The notes under the pieces are model-generated. The model had not been told where the DNA came from. It did not search any database and saw nothing but the letters and a program-made list of their open reading frames with translations. DNA of 64,000 nt from Cupriavidus numazuensis. Its GTDB lineage: Bacteria; Pseudomonadota; Gammaproteobacteria; Burkholderiales; Burkholderiaceae. The DNA is taken from contig NZ_CAJPVI010000013.1 of the NCBI RefSeq assembly GCF_905397435.1, positions 62,001 to 126,000 on the forward strand, given 5' to 3'. A program made the translations under genes and the position numbers. The number at the start of each line of letters is the position of its first letter. Within the stretch, counting starts at the first letter, position 1. Positions 25,814-35,766 of this stretch are shown in pieces.

Positions 25814-27274
25814 TCAGCCCTGTCTCAGCGGTCCTTCAGCCCGTCCCCGGAGGCTGGACAGCGCATCTGCCAGTCGGCCGAGTCCGGCCTGGATTCCGGC
25901 GACGTCGATGCCACCGTAGCCGAACAGCAGCGCCGGGCGCGGTGCTGCGCGGGCGAACATGCCGGCGGTGCCATAAAGGCCGACCGATCCGCTGGCGGCC
26001 ATCCTGATCACGGCGGCTTCATCGTGCGGCGCACGGATTGCGGCCACCAGGTGGATGCCCGCGGCGGATGGGAGCGGCGTGAACCATTGCGCCAGATCGC
26101 CACGCAGACGTTCCAGCAATGCGGCCCGCCGTGCGGCGTATTCCTTGTGCATGCGCCGCAAGTGCTTGGCGAAGTAGCCATCGAGCATGAACTTCGCCAG
26201 TGCGATTTGTGTCATGGTGCAGCTATGCCAGTCGCTGACCTGCCTGGCCCGGCGCAGCGCGGTGCCGAGCGGCGCGGGCGGAATGACATAGCCCACGCGC
26301 AGTTCGGGGAAGATGGTCTTGGAAAAGGTGCCCACGTAGGCCACCACGCCGGCGGTGTCCAGGCTCTTGAGCGACTCCATGGGCCGGCCTTCGAAGCGGT
26401 ACTCGCCATCGTAGTCGTCTTCCACCACCAGCGCGCCGTGTTGCTGGGCCCATGCCAGCAAGGCCAGCCTGCGCTCCAGGCTCATGGGCATGCCCAGCGG
26501 GAACTGGTGTGACGGCGTGACATAGACCATCCGCGCATTCGGCGGCAGAGCGTCGACAATCAAGCCTTCCTCATCCACGGGCACCGGCACCACGCGCGCA
26601 CCGAGGGCGGCGAAGAGGATGCGTGCGGGTGGATAGCCCGGGTCTTCCATGGCAATCACTTCACCAGGCCGGATGGCCACCCTGGTCAGCAAGTCCAGCG
26701 CCTGCTGTGCGCCCTGCGTGATGATCACTTCCTGCCAGTGGCTGACCACGGCGCGGCTGAAGGCGAGGTAGCGCGCCACGGCAAGGCGCAGCTCCTGTTC
26801 TCCGGCCGGATCGTGGTAGGCGCCGCGGCCGCGTGCCTGGATCCGCAGCGCGTGGCTCACGCAGCGGCGCCACTGGTCAAACGGAAACAGGCGCTTGTCG
26901 GTGACGCCGCCGACGAAGTCATAGTCGGGCGGGGCCTCCGTGCGTGTCATTGGCAGCGCGTCGTCGATCTCGTCCCAGATCGACCCTGTCGCGGGCGAGG
27001 TGGCCGGCTTGGTGGGCGGCGGGGAGAGCCGCGTCATGGCGTCCGCGACGAAGGTGCCATCGCCGGCGCGCGAGCGCAGATAGCCCTCGGCAATCAGCCG
27101 TTCAAACACGTCGAGCGTGGTCTTGCGCGAGACGCCGAGCTGCAGGGCCAGTTCGCGCGTGGAAGGCAGCCGTTGACCGGGCGCCAGGCGGCCGTCCATC
27201 ACGCCGGCGCGAAGCTGCCGATAGAGCTGGCCGGCCAGGTTCTGGCGGCCGTGGATTGTCAGGTGTACGTCCAT
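25814..27274 (-). CDS. MocR-type transcription regulator (GntR helix-turn-helix fused to aminotransferase domain)
   Basis: 486 residues. Seen: winged helix 1-75 (LPSTRELALQLGVSRKTTLDVFERL), a linker of about 40 residues rich in Pro and Thr, and a fold-type I aminotransferase domain with EDPGYPPARILF, VEDDYDGEYRFEG and YVGTFSKTIFPELRVGY, where Lys319 should bind pyridoxal phosphate. Such proteins (PdxR, GabR, TauR) use the cofactor as a sensor. It lies 74 bp after the cysteine-synthase-like gene on the same strand, so the two may be cotranscribed. ATG 27274 gives the family start MDVHLTIHG. Confidence 0.92.
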   Translation of the reverse strand: MDVHLTIHGRQNLAGQLYRQLRAGVMDGRLAPGQRLPSTRELALQLGVSRKTTLDVFERLIAEGYLRSRAGDGTFVADAMTRLSPPPTKPATSPATGSIWDEIDDALPMTRTEAPPDYDFVGGVTDKRLFPFDQWRRCVSHALRIQARGRGAYHDPAGEQELRLAVARYLAFSRAVVSHWQEVIITQGAQQALDLLTRVAIRPGEVIAMEDPGYPPARILFAALGARVVPVPVDEEGLIVDALPPNARMVYVTPSHQFPLGMPMSLERRLALLAWAQQHGALVVEDDYDGEYRFEGRPMESLKSLDTAGVVAYVGTFSKTIFPELRVGYVIPPAPLGTALRRARQVSDWHSCTMTQIALAKFMLDGYFAKHLRRMHKEYAARRAALLERLRGDLAQWFTPLPSAAGIHLVAAIRAPHDEAAVIRMAASGSVGLYGTAGMFARAAPRPALLFGYGGIDVAGIQAGLGRLADALSSLRGRAEGPLRQG

Positions 27275-27348
27275 GCAGGTCTGGTTCGCAGGCGGAGACG
27301 CAGGGCGCCGGCCAGGTGGCCGCCAGAGCGGGCGGGCCGGCTGCCTTG

Positions 27349-28353
27349 CTAGCCCGCATGCGGCACTACACGTGCGAATGGCGCGGGCGCCAGCCCCTTT
27401 CCGGCGAGCCAATCCTGATTGAAGAGCCGTCCGAAGTAAAGGTCGCCGCGATCGCAGAGCAGGGTGACGATGGTATGTCCGGGCCCCATCTCGCGCGCGA
27501 GCGCGACGGCAGCGGCAACGTTGATGCCGGTCGAGCCGCCGAGAAAGAGCCCTTCCTCGCGCAGCAGGCGGTAGACCATGTCCACGCACGTCTTGTCGTC
27601 GACCCGCACGGCGTCGTCGATCACGGTGTCCTGCAGGTTCGCCGTGATGCGGCTGGAGCCAATGCCCTCGGTGATCGAATTGCCTTCGGATTTCAGTTCG
27701 CGATGCTTGACGAAGTTGTACAGGCTGCTGCCGTACGGGTCGGCCAGCACGATGCGCACATGCGGGCCGTGCTCCTTCAGGAAGCGTGAAACGCCCGCCA
27801 GCGAGCCGCCGGTGCCGGTGGCGCAGACGAAGGCATCGATGCGGCCGGCGGCGTCGTGCCAGATTTCCGGGCCGGTGGTTTCGTAGTGCGCCTGGCGGTT
27901 GGCGAGGTTGTCGAACTGGTTGGCCCAGATGGCGTTTGCTGTTTCCTGGGCAAGCCTGCCGGCGATCTTCTGGTAGTTGTCGGGGTCGGCGTACGGCTTT
28001 GCCGGGACAGCCCGTACCTCGGCTCCGAGCATGCGCAGGCGCTCCATCTTTTCGGGGGATTGGGTGTCGGGAATGACGACGATGCAGCGGTAGCCGCGCG
28101 CTGCGCAGATGTGCGCAAGGCCAATGCCGGTATTGCCGGCGGTGCCTTCCACGACCGTGCCGCCCGGCCGCAGCGTGCCGCGGCGTTCGGCATCGCGGAT
28201 GATATAGAGCGCCGCGCGATCCTTGACGGAACCGCCAGGGTTCAGGAATTCCGCCTTGCCATAGATGTCGCATCCCGTCTCGGCGCTCAGCCCGCCGAGG
28301 CGAATCAGCGGTGTATGCCCGACCGTGCCGACAAAACCATCCCTGACATCCAT
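27349..28353 (-). CDS. Cysteine synthase-like PLP-dependent enzyme
   Basis: 334 residues, fold-type II. Seen: GHTPLIRLGGL, FLNPGGSVKDRAALY with PLP lysine Lys44, TAGNTGIGLAHICAARGY (the loop that binds the substrate carboxylate), GTGGSLAGVSRFLKE for the phosphate, and GGSTGINVAAAVALA. The C-terminal region has a somewhat unusual ending (LFNQDWLAGKGLAP), so O-acetylserine sulfhydrylase is likely but a related beta-replacement enzyme is possible. AGGAGT precedes ATG 28353. It leads the pair with the MocR regulator, which would fit a PLP- or amino-acid-sensing circuit. Confidence 0.88.
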   Translation of the reverse strand: MDVRDGFVGTVGHTPLIRLGGLSAETGCDIYGKAEFLNPGGSVKDRAALYIIRDAERRGTLRPGGTVVEGTAGNTGIGLAHICAARGYRCIVVIPDTQSPEKMERLRMLGAEVRAVPAKPYADPDNYQKIAGRLAQETANAIWANQFDNLANRQAHYETTGPEIWHDAAGRIDAFVCATGTGGSLAGVSRFLKEHGPHVRIVLADPYGSSLYNFVKHRELKSEGNSITEGIGSSRITANLQDTVIDDAVRVDDKTCVDMVYRLLREEGLFLGGSTGINVAAAVALAREMGPGHTIVTLLCDRGDLYFGRLFNQDWLAGKGLAPAPFARVVPHAG

Positions 28354-28459
28354 GGCGCACTCCTGCAGCGCCCCGCGTGGCATGGGGCGTCTTCCAGAGT
28401 GATAGACCGGGCAGGGGAGATTGACAAGACAGGTGACGCGCAGGGCGCCGGCACCTACC

Positions 28460-28753
28460 TCAAGCGGCGTTCAGCCAGCGGAAGCGGAAATCGCCTTCGA
28501 CCAGTTCCTGCTGCGTGGCGTGGAAGTCACGCACGTATTCGCGGTTCAGGTGCGATTCCAGGGCGCCGCGGGAGTCCCAGACCATGTAGACCACGAAGAC
28601 CTGGGCGTCTTCGGCGTCTTGCCCGACGTGGTAGTTCAGGCAGCCGGGCTCGGTCAGCCCGCGCGTGCGCAGCGAATCGAGCTTGGTCACCAGGGCATCC
28701 CGGTGGTTGGCCTTGGCGCGGGCGATGCCGACTAGCGTGTACGTTCTGGACAT
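28460..28753 (-). CDS. Antibiotic biosynthesis monooxygenase (ABM) domain protein
   Basis: 97 residues forming one dimeric alpha/beta ferredoxin-like ABM domain. Seen: YTLVGIARAKANHRDALVTKLDSL, then EPGCLNYHVGQDAEDAQVFVVYMVWD, and a C-terminal LVEGDFRFRWLN. Cofactor-free quinol oxygenases such as YgiN have this layout, but many members have no known activity. Stand-alone, with 76 bp to the preceding gene on the same strand. The 222-bp stretch 28754-28975 beyond it holds two divergent promoters and no gene. Confidence 0.82.
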   Translation of the reverse strand: MSRTYTLVGIARAKANHRDALVTKLDSLRTRGLTEPGCLNYHVGQDAEDAQVFVVYMVWDSRGALESHLNREYVRDFHATQQELVEGDFRFRWLNAA

Positions 28754-28975
28754 GGATGACCGGCGAGCGTCTGCGAGCGTCTGGTAAGCGTTTGGCGGGC
28801 CATTGTAGCCGCGCCCGGCACGGACCCCGGAATGCCCGACGAGCGTGTCCGGGATTTCCCCGCCGCTTGACAGCGGCCGCCCGGTCGGTTCCTGAAGTCA
28901 CATTTTTCCTAAAGTATGGGCCGCCGATGCCGATATGGGGCCGAGAACCAGGCACCTTTTCATACGGGGCATTGC

Positions 28976-30217
28976 ATGTTGAGACGAATCAAGGCGGAGC
29001 AACTGCAGGTCGGCATGTTCGTGGCCAGACTCGGCGGACCGTGGCGCGCGCGCGCTTTCCGGCGGTCGCGGTTCCTGGTCACCAGTGAGGATCAGGTCGG
29101 CGAGATCCGGTCTTCTGGCGTCGAGGAGGTCTGGATTGACATCCTCAAGGGGCGCAATGCACCGACTCCGCAGGCGGCGACCAGCCCATGGGAGACCGAG
29201 GATCCGGAGCCCGCGCCGGCGGCCGCCAATAGCCTGCAGGCAGAGTTCGGCCTGGCACGCGAACTGCTGCAGTCGGGCAAATCGGTGATCGGCTCCATGT
29301 TTGCCGATGTGCGCATGGGACGCGCGCTGGAGGTCAGCGGGGCCTTGCTGCTGGTGGATTCGGCGTCGCAGTCGCTGTCGCGGCATTCGCAGGCGCTGAT
29401 CGCGCTGGCGCGGCTCAAGGCGCGCGACGACTACAGCTACATGCACGCGTTCGCCGTGTGCGCGCTGATGGTGGCCGTTGGCCGCACGATGGAGCTGCCG
29501 CCCGAAGAGGTCCGCGATCTCGGCCTGGCGGGCCTGCTGCATGACATCGGCAAGCTGACCCTGCCCGAGGCCGTGCTGCACAAGCCCACCTCGCGCAGGC
29601 CGGGCGAGGACGAGGAGATCAAGCGCCATCCGTCGGCCGGCTACCGCATCCTGAACGAGGCGCGCCTGAACGCCAACATCGTGCTCGATGTCTGCGTGCA
29701 CCACCACGAGCGCGTGGACGGCCGCGGCTATCCATTCGGGCTGGTCGGGCGGGAGCTGAGCGTCCACGCCAGGATTGCCGCGATCTGCGATACGTACGAC
29801 TCACTGACTTCCAGCCGTCCGGGGCACCAGCAATGGTCGCCGGCGCGCGCCATGGAGTACATGGCGGTGCGCGTCGACACGCTGTTCGACAGCCGTGTGT
29901 TCAAGGCGTTTACGCGCACCGTGGGCATCTATCCGCTTGGCACAGTGCTGAGGCTGCGCTCGAACCGGCTGGCGGTGGTGTGCGCGCAGCATGAATCCGA
30001 GCCGCTGCGGCCGCGCGTGATGGCGTTCCACTCGGTGTCGGCATCGAGCGCGCTGACGCCGGAAGTCATCGACCTGTCAGTGAGCGACGACACCGTGGTC
30101 GCATTCGAAGACCCGGCCGACTGGGGCTATACCGACGAGCAATTGCTGGCGATCTACGCCGGCCAGGGGCAGGCTGGCACGGCGCCGGCAGCAGCCATGG
30201 CGATGCCGGCGGCCTAG
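28976..30217 (+). CDS. HD-GYP domain protein (cyclic di-GMP phosphodiesterase)
   Basis: 413 residues. Seen: N-terminal DUF3391-type domain (about 1-120, IKAEQLQVGMFVARLGGPW), then an HD-GYP domain with metal-binding LLHDIGK (His189, Asp190) and the intact HHERVDGRGYP signature (Gly251-Tyr252-Pro253). All residues needed to hydrolyse cyclic di-GMP are therefore present. No membrane helix, so cytoplasmic. The C-terminal Ala-rich tail is disordered. ATG 28976 begins the conserved MLRRIKAEQ; a longer in-frame start is unconserved. Followed 89 bp later by the MscS gene. Confidence 0.9.
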   Translation: MLRRIKAEQLQVGMFVARLGGPWRARAFRRSRFLVTSEDQVGEIRSSGVEEVWIDILKGRNAPTPQAATSPWETEDPEPAPAAANSLQAEFGLARELLQSGKSVIGSMFADVRMGRALEVSGALLLVDSASQSLSRHSQALIALARLKARDDYSYMHAFAVCALMVAVGRTMELPPEEVRDLGLAGLLHDIGKLTLPEAVLHKPTSRRPGEDEEIKRHPSAGYRILNEARLNANIVLDVCVHHHERVDGRGYPFGLVGRELSVHARIAAICDTYDSLTSSRPGHQQWSPARAMEYMAVRVDTLFDSRVFKAFTRTVGIYPLGTVLRLRSNRLAVVCAQHESEPLRPRVMAFHSVSASSALTPEVIDLSVSDDTVVAFEDPADWGYTDEQLLAIYAGQGQAGTAPAAAMAMPAA

Positions 30218-30306
30218 CCGGCACGGGCTGCCGTCATGGCCGGGCCGGGGCTGGCCCGCACGTTTTGTACACTGTACGACTGAGTCAGCCCCCAATTCCG
30301 CCATTC

Positions 30307-31620
30307 ATGGACTTCGATGCCCTGCCGGACCTGATCCAGCGATACATGCCCACCCGGCCGTGGGCGCAGAACCTCGCCTACATGGCGATCCTGATACTGG
30401 TTGCCACCGTGGCCCAGTGGCTGGTGGCCAGGGTAGTGTCGCGCGTTGCCCACCGGCTGCTCGTGATCGCCCGCAATGGCCACTGGAGCAAGGCGCTCAT
30501 GCGCCACCGGGTGTACCGGCGCTTTGGCTACGCGGTCTGGTTTGCCGTCATCACCGTGGGCGCGGGCGAGGTACCGAATATCGGGCGCTATGCGCAGGCA
30601 ATCGAACGGGTAACGCATGCGGGCACGTGGATCTGCATCTTCACGATGCTGGCTGGCGCTCTCGGTGCCTGGCAGGACGTCTTTGCCGGCACCAGGCGCG
30701 CGCAGACGCGCTCGATCAAGGGCTATGTGCAGGTGGGCCGCCTGGGCTTGTGGCTGGTATGCGGCGTGCTGGTGCTGTCGATCCTGATCGACCGTTCGCC
30801 GCTGTGGATGCTGTCGGGCCTGGGCGCGCTGTCGGCGATCCTGCTGCTGGTATTCAAGGACACGCTGCTGTCGCTGGTGGCCAGCACCCAGCTCACGTCC
30901 AACGACATGCTGCGCATTGGCGACTGGATCGAGATGCCGCAATGCAACGCCGACGGCTACGTCAAGGACATCGCGCTGCATACGGTCAAGGTGCAGAACT
31001 GGGACAACACCGTGACCACGGTGCCGACCTACAAGCTGTTTTCGGAAAGCTACCGCAACTACCGGCAGATGTTCGAATCGGGCGCCCGGCGCATCAAGCG
31101 GACCTTGCGTATCGACGCCGGCAGTGTGCGCTTCCTGAGCGACGACGAAGTCCACGCGCTGATGCGCTTCCGGCTGCTGCACGACTACCTGGAACAGAAA
31201 CAGTCCGAGGTCGACGAGGCCAACCGGCTGCTGATCGAAGCCGGGAGCGATCCGGTGAACCGCCGCCGCCTGACCAATATCGGCACGTTCCGCGCCTATG
31301 GCATCGCCTACCTGAAGGCGCACCCTGAAATCCATCAGGAACTGCTGCTCAACGTGCGCATGATGGAGGCAGATTCGCAGGGCATTCCGGTCGAGGTCTA
31401 CTGCTTCACGCGCCTGACCGCGTGGATGGACTACGAACGCATCCAGGGCGACATCTTCGACCATCTGCTGGCGATCCTGCCCGAGCTGAGCCTGCGCCTG
31501 TACCAGGCGCCGTCCGGCGCCGACCTCAGCGGCGTGCGCCTCAACCCCGTGCTGGCCGCGGCGCAGGTCGTGGCTGCACAGGCGGCGCCGCCCGTGCAGC
31601 TATCGACGCCGATGCGGTAG
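30307..31620 (+). CDS. Mechanosensitive ion channel, MscS family (YbdG-like)
   Basis: 437 residues. Seen: about five membrane helices in the first 190 residues, pore helix region LSGLGALSAILLLVFKDTLLSLVAS, MscS beta domain GDWIEMPQCNADGYVKDIALHTVKVQNWDNT, and a cytoplasmic vestibule with inserted coiled region (DYLEQKQSEVDEANRLL) typical of the YbdG/YnaI-like type. Releases solutes on hypo-osmotic shock. It ends 9 bp from purT, tail to tail, with no room for a terminator. Confidence 0.92.
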   Translation: MDFDALPDLIQRYMPTRPWAQNLAYMAILILVATVAQWLVARVVSRVAHRLLVIARNGHWSKALMRHRVYRRFGYAVWFAVITVGAGEVPNIGRYAQAIERVTHAGTWICIFTMLAGALGAWQDVFAGTRRAQTRSIKGYVQVGRLGLWLVCGVLVLSILIDRSPLWMLSGLGALSAILLLVFKDTLLSLVASTQLTSNDMLRIGDWIEMPQCNADGYVKDIALHTVKVQNWDNTVTTVPTYKLFSESYRNYRQMFESGARRIKRTLRIDAGSVRFLSDDEVHALMRFRLLHDYLEQKQSEVDEANRLLIEAGSDPVNRRRLTNIGTFRAYGIAYLKAHPEIHQELLLNVRMMEADSQGIPVEVYCFTRLTAWMDYERIQGDIFDHLLAILPELSLRLYQAPSGADLSGVRLNPVLAAAQVVAAQAAPPVQLSTPMR

Positions 31621-31629
31621 CTCTCAGCC

Positions 31630-32835
31630 TCAGCCAGCCACGCGCGGCTTGACGCACGCGGCGGCTTCCTTCGCGCGCTGGCGCGCCGTGTCCATGTCAT
31701 CGGCATAGGCCAGCGCCACGCCCATGCGGCGCTTGGCGAAGCTCTCCGGCTTGCCGAACAGGCGCACCTCGGTCTGCGGCACGCGCAGGGCCGCATCCAC
31801 GCCGTCGAACACCACGCCCTCGGCGTCCACGCCGCCGTAGATGACGGCGCTGGCGCCCGGGCTCTTCAGCGCCGTGCTGACCGGCAACCCCAGGATGGCG
31901 CGCGCATGCAGCTCGAACTCGTTCTGCCATTGGGTGGCCATGGTGACCATGCCGGTATCGTGCGGGCGCGGGCTGACTTCGCTGAACCAGACCTGCTCGC
32001 CCTTGACGAACAGCTCCACGCCGAACAGGCCCTGGCCGCCGAGGTCCGACGTGACCGCGCGCGCAATGTGCTGCGCCGTTTCAAGCGCTGCAGGATGCAT
32101 CGGGTGCGGCTGCCAGCTTTCGACGTAGTCGCCGCTGACCTGCACGTGGCCGATCGGGGCGCAGAACTGCGTTTCGACCTTGCCGTCAGCGCCCAGTGCG
32201 CGCACCGTCAGCAGCGTGATTTCGTAGTCGAAGTCGATAAAGCCTTCGACGATCACGCGGCCGTGGCTCACGCGTCCGCCCGCCATGGCGTAGTCCCAGG
32301 CCGCCTTGACGCCTTCGGGCCCGTCGATCTTGCTCTGACCCTTGCCCGAACTGCTCATGACCGGCTTGACCACGCACGGATAGCCGATGCCGCCATCGAT
32401 CGCAGCCTGCAGTTCCTCGAGCGAGTCGCAGAACTTGTACGGGCTGGTCGGCAGGCCCAGCGTCTCGGCCGCGAGGCGGCGGATGCCTTCGCGGTCCATG
32501 GTCAGGCGCGCGGCCCGCGCGGTGGGGATCACGCGTACGACGCCGGCAGCTTCCAGCGTTTCGAGCATCGGCGTGGCAATGGCCTCGATTTCGGGCACGA
32601 CCAGCTGCGGCTTTTCCGCTTCGATCAGCGCCTTGAGCTGGTCCGGGTCGCTCATGGCGATGGTGCGCGCATGGTGGGCCACCTGCTGGCCCGGTGCGTT
32701 CTCGTAGCGGTCCACGGCAATGGTTTCGACGCCCAGCCGCTGCAGCGCAATCAGCACTTCTTTGCCGAGCTCGCCGGAGCCGAGCAGCATGACCTTGGTG
32801 GCCGAAGGGGAGAGGGGGGTTCCGATGGTGGTCAT
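31630..32835 (-). CDS. purT: Formate-dependent phosphoribosylglycinamide formyltransferase
   Basis: 401 residues, ATP-grasp enzyme making formyl-GAR from GAR, formate and ATP in purine synthesis. Seen: [14 protein letters not shown] (N-terminal Rossmann part), [17 protein letters not shown] (ATP-grasp lysine and loop), [27 protein letters not shown] (magnesium and substrate ligands). Length and order match PurT; the homologue PurK lacks the HDTG segment. ATG 32835 follows no clear ribosome site. Monocistronic. Confidence 0.96.
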   Translation of the reverse strand: MTTIGTPLSPSATKVMLLGSGELGKEVLIALQRLGVETIAVDRYENAPGQQVAHHARTIAMSDPDQLKALIEAEKPQLVVPEIEAIATPMLETLEAAGVVRVIPTARAARLTMDREGIRRLAAETLGLPTSPYKFCDSLEELQAAIDGGIGYPCVVKPVMSSSGKGQSKIDGPEGVKAAWDYAMAGGRVSHGRVIVEGFIDFDYEITLLTVRALGADGKVETQFCAPIGHVQVSGDYVESWQPHPMHPAALETAQHIARAVTSDLGGQGLFGVELFVKGEQVWFSEVSPRPHDTGMVTMATQWQNEFELHARAILGLPVSTALKSPGASAVIYGGVDAEGVVFDGVDAALRVPQTEVRLFGKPESFAKRRMGVALAYADDMDTARQRAKEAAACVKPRVAG

Positions 32836-33041
32836 GGGCGTCGTGGCTCGTGAGGCGGGGAAAGCCCGCATTGTAGTGCAGGCCGACGCCCGTTTTCACG
32901 CGTGTCCCGCCTCGGCGTCGCGGAGACAATAGTCATGCTGCTGAATTCACGGCTCGAAAAGTTTCATGACGGCACACTGCTCGCGGTGGGCATCCCGCGA
33001 TACATTCGGCAACAACGAATCCAGCTCGACGCCAATCCCGC

Positions 33042-34220
33042 ATGAGACCCGCGCCAACATCCGTCCGGAACATACTGGCTGCGCTGCTGACAGCGCTGGG
33101 GTTGTCGGCATGGGCCACGGCACAGGCGCAGGATGCGCCGCCCACGGTGGCGGCGCCGGAACGCAAGCTGTCATTCTTCGATCCCGAAGACGGCATGCTC
33201 GACGCCAGCGATTTCCTGCTCAACCACAAGGGCGCGCTGCCGGTACCAGCCATCATCACCGAACCTGCGGTGGGCTATGGCCTCGGACTCGGGTTGATCT
33301 TCTTCTCCGAATCGATGGCGGAAGCCCAGGCCAGCGCGAAGGCCTCCGGCAAGGGGCCCGCGCCGCCGAACATCACCGCGGTGGGCGGCGCATATACCGA
33401 AAACGGCACCTGGGCAGCTGGCCTCGCGCATTTTCACACGTGGGATGGCGACCGCTACCGTTATCTCGGGGCCATCGCCCAGGTGGATGCCCAGCTCGAC
33501 TATTTCGGCGTATTGAACCAGGCGCGCGCCTACGAACTGCGCGGGACCTTCCTGGTACAGCAGTTCCTGGTCCGCCTTGGCGACACGCGCTGGTATGTCG
33601 GGCCGCGCTACGTGTTGTTCGATTCGTCGACCACGTTCAAGTTTGGCAACGCGCAGGAACTGGGCAGCATCGAGAAGGAACAGCGCATCGGCAAAGGCGG
33701 CATCGTCATCGACTATGACTCGCGCGACAACATCTTCTACCCGAGCCGCGGCAGCTATGCGGAATTCGAAGTGCAGCTGGCCCGTTCAGGCTTCGGCAGC
33801 ACGCAGACCTTCAATATGTACAACGCGCGCGGCTTCACATGGATACCGGTGGCGCGCACGCTGATCCTCGGCCTGCGCGCCGACACGCGCTTTTCCACCG
33901 GAGATGTTCCGTTCTACGCGCAGCCTTACGTGGATCTTCGCGGCGTCCAGAAAGGCCGCTACCAGGACCGCAATGCTGTCATGGCGGAAATGGAATTGCG
34001 CTGGGATGTCACGCCACGCTGGTCGCTGCTCGGCTTTACGGGAACCGGCAAGGCCTACGGCCGCTGGCATGATTTTTCCGATGCCAGCAATGTCTACAGC
34101 GTCGGGGCGGGCTTTCGCTACATGATTGCGCGCAAGCTTGGCGTTTCCATGGGCATCGACGTGGCGCACAGCCAGGGCCAGAACGCTTTCTACATCCAGG
34201 TCGGCAGCGCCTGGCATTGA
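33042..34220 (+). CDS. Outer-membrane beta-barrel protein, bacterial surface antigen (BamA/TamA-like) type
   Basis: 392 residues. Seen: signal peptide ending AQAQ (about 30), a short periplasmic stretch, then a barrel of alternating strands; YDSRDNIFYPSRGSYAEFE is the surface-antigen motif also found in BamA, and the protein ends in an aromatic strand (FYIQVGSAWH). No POTRA domains are present, so it is not BamA or TamA itself. Probably an outer-membrane protein of unknown cargo. The 206-bp gap before it holds no gene. Confidence 0.78.
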   Translation: MRPAPTSVRNILAALLTALGLSAWATAQAQDAPPTVAAPERKLSFFDPEDGMLDASDFLLNHKGALPVPAIITEPAVGYGLGLGLIFFSESMAEAQASAKASGKGPAPPNITAVGGAYTENGTWAAGLAHFHTWDGDRYRYLGAIAQVDAQLDYFGVLNQARAYELRGTFLVQQFLVRLGDTRWYVGPRYVLFDSSTTFKFGNAQELGSIEKEQRIGKGGIVIDYDSRDNIFYPSRGSYAEFEVQLARSGFGSTQTFNMYNARGFTWIPVARTLILGLRADTRFSTGDVPFYAQPYVDLRGVQKGRYQDRNAVMAEMELRWDVTPRWSLLGFTGTGKAYGRWHDFSDASNVYSVGAGFRYMIARKLGVSMGIDVAHSQGQNAFYIQVGSAWH

Positions 34221-34241
34221 GGCGCCGCGTCGGTGCAACGC

Positions 34242-35699
34242 TTACGGTGCGTTGCGCTGCACGATGCGATACACCTTGCCGCTGCCCGCCGATGTGGTCG
34301 GATCGGCCAGCACATAGATCTCGCCCTGAGCATCCATGCCGAACGACAGCACGCTGCCGGGGATGGTGATGCCCCAGTCCAGCTGTTCCGCGGCCGCGTC
34401 GCGGAAGGCGAACGAGCGCAGCCAGCCGCTGCACAGGTCCGAATAGAGGTAGCGGCCGCGCAGCGGTGGCATGGCGTTGCCACGGTACACGTAGCCACCT
34501 ACGACGGCGCAGCCACCATTGGCATCGTGGCTGTATTCGAGTTGCGGCAGTGTCGTCCCTTCCGGGCTGCAGGTCGGCGCCCCGAAGCAGGCCGAGCCCT
34601 CCAGCCGGTTCCAGCCATAGTTCTGGCCGCCGGACGCAGCCGTCACGACATCGATTTCCTCGCGCTGGTCCTGGCCCACATCGGCAATGTAGAGCGTGCC
34701 ATCAGTGCGGTCGAATGCGAAGCGCCACGGGTTGCGCAGGCCGCTGGCCCAGATCTCGCCGCGACGCCCTGGCTGGCCCGCAAACGGATTGCCAGACGGA
34801 ATCGTGTAAGGCTGGCCCTGGCTGACGTCGATGCGTAGCAGCTTGCCGAGCAGCGAGCCGAGATTCTGCGCATTGCCGGCCGGGTCACCCGTGCTGCCGC
34901 CGCCATCGCCGGTACCCAGATAAAGCATGCCGTCTGGCCCGAACGCCACCAGCCCGCCGTTGTGGTTGCTGAAGTTCGGATGCGGGATGGTGAGCAGGAT
35001 CGTCGCGGCCGGGTCCGCGACATTGGCGTTCGATGCCGACACCTGGTAGCGCGCGATCGTGATGTTGCCTGACGTGTCGGTGTAGTAGACGTAGAAGCGG
35101 CCATTGGCCGCATAGGCGGGATCGAACGCCATCGACAGCAGGCCGCGCTCGCCGTCCGTCGTGGTCAGCGCGGAAATATCGAGGAACGGCGTGGCCAGCA
35201 ACGCGCCGCCTTGCAGGATGCGGATGCGCCCCGCGCGCTCGACGATGAATATCCGCGGGTCATTGGTCGGTGCCGTCAGGAATACCGGTACGGAGAGCCC
35301 GCTTGCCACTTCCTGCAATGCCAGCGCGAAGGGCCGCGACGTGCCGTACGTGACCGTGACGCTAGCCGTGCCGTTGCCGACAGTGACTTGCTGCGTGGCG
35401 GGCTGGGGAAGGAAGTTCATCGAGCCGGCGAGGACATTGCCGGCCACCACGGTGTAGGTGCCGGACGCCAGGCCCGACAGCGTGGCGCTGCTGCCCAGCC
35501 GTTGCCGGAAGCCGGCTGGCCCGTTCACGGTCACGTCGCCGGCAGCGCCCGAGGGCAGGCCATTGATGACGACAGCCAGTGCGCTGGCGGGCGGCGTGCC
35601 GAAGTTGAGCGACACCTGTGCGCTGCCGCCGCAGGCTGCCAGGACGAAGGCGATCACCAGCAGGGCGGCATGCCGGATGCCGATTCGCGCACGTGTCAT
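34242..35699 (-). CDS. PQQ-dependent sugar (aldose) dehydrogenase, lipoprotein
   Basis: 485 residues. Seen: lipoprotein signal with lipobox LAAC (Cys23), an Ig-like or carboxypeptidase-regulatory-like module (about 40-115), then the six-blade soluble glucose/sorbosone dehydrogenase propeller with ERGLLSMAFDPAYAANGRFYVYYT, GDGGGSTGDPAGNAQNLGSLLGK, ASGLRNPWRFAFD and IADVGQDQREEID. Relatives use PQQ to oxidise aldoses in the periplasm. It would draw on the PqqA-E pathway encoded 17 kb away. A 7-bp hairpin at 35710-35727 lies just before its ribosome site (GGGAG), with part of the site in the stem. Confidence 0.85.
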   Translation of the reverse strand: MTRARIGIRHAALLVIAFVLAACGGSAQVSLNFGTPPASALAVVINGLPSGAAGDVTVNGPAGFRQRLGSSATLSGLASGTYTVVAGNVLAGSMNFLPQPATQQVTVGNGTASVTVTYGTSRPFALALQEVASGLSVPVFLTAPTNDPRIFIVERAGRIRILQGGALLATPFLDISALTTTDGERGLLSMAFDPAYAANGRFYVYYTDTSGNITIARYQVSASNANVADPAATILLTIPHPNFSNHNGGLVAFGPDGMLYLGTGDGGGSTGDPAGNAQNLGSLLGKLLRIDVSQGQPYTIPSGNPFAGQPGRRGEIWASGLRNPWRFAFDRTDGTLYIADVGQDQREEIDVVTAASGGQNYGWNRLEGSACFGAPTCSPEGTTLPQLEYSHDANGGCAVVGGYVYRGNAMPPLRGRYLYSDLCSGWLRSFAFRDAAAEQLDWGITIPGSVLSFGMDAQGEIYVLADPTTSAGSGKVYRIVQRNAP

Positions 35700-35766
35700 G
35701 AGGCGGCTCCCTTGGGGTCTCCCAAGGAAGACTAGTTCACGACGCCGTGGAAATCACACCATCACC

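Noticed and set aside
28977-30217. Possibility that the HD-GYP protein is a degenerate, inactive sensor
   Set aside because: The HD pair and the complete HHE-DGRGYP signature are intact, so an active enzyme is the simpler reading.
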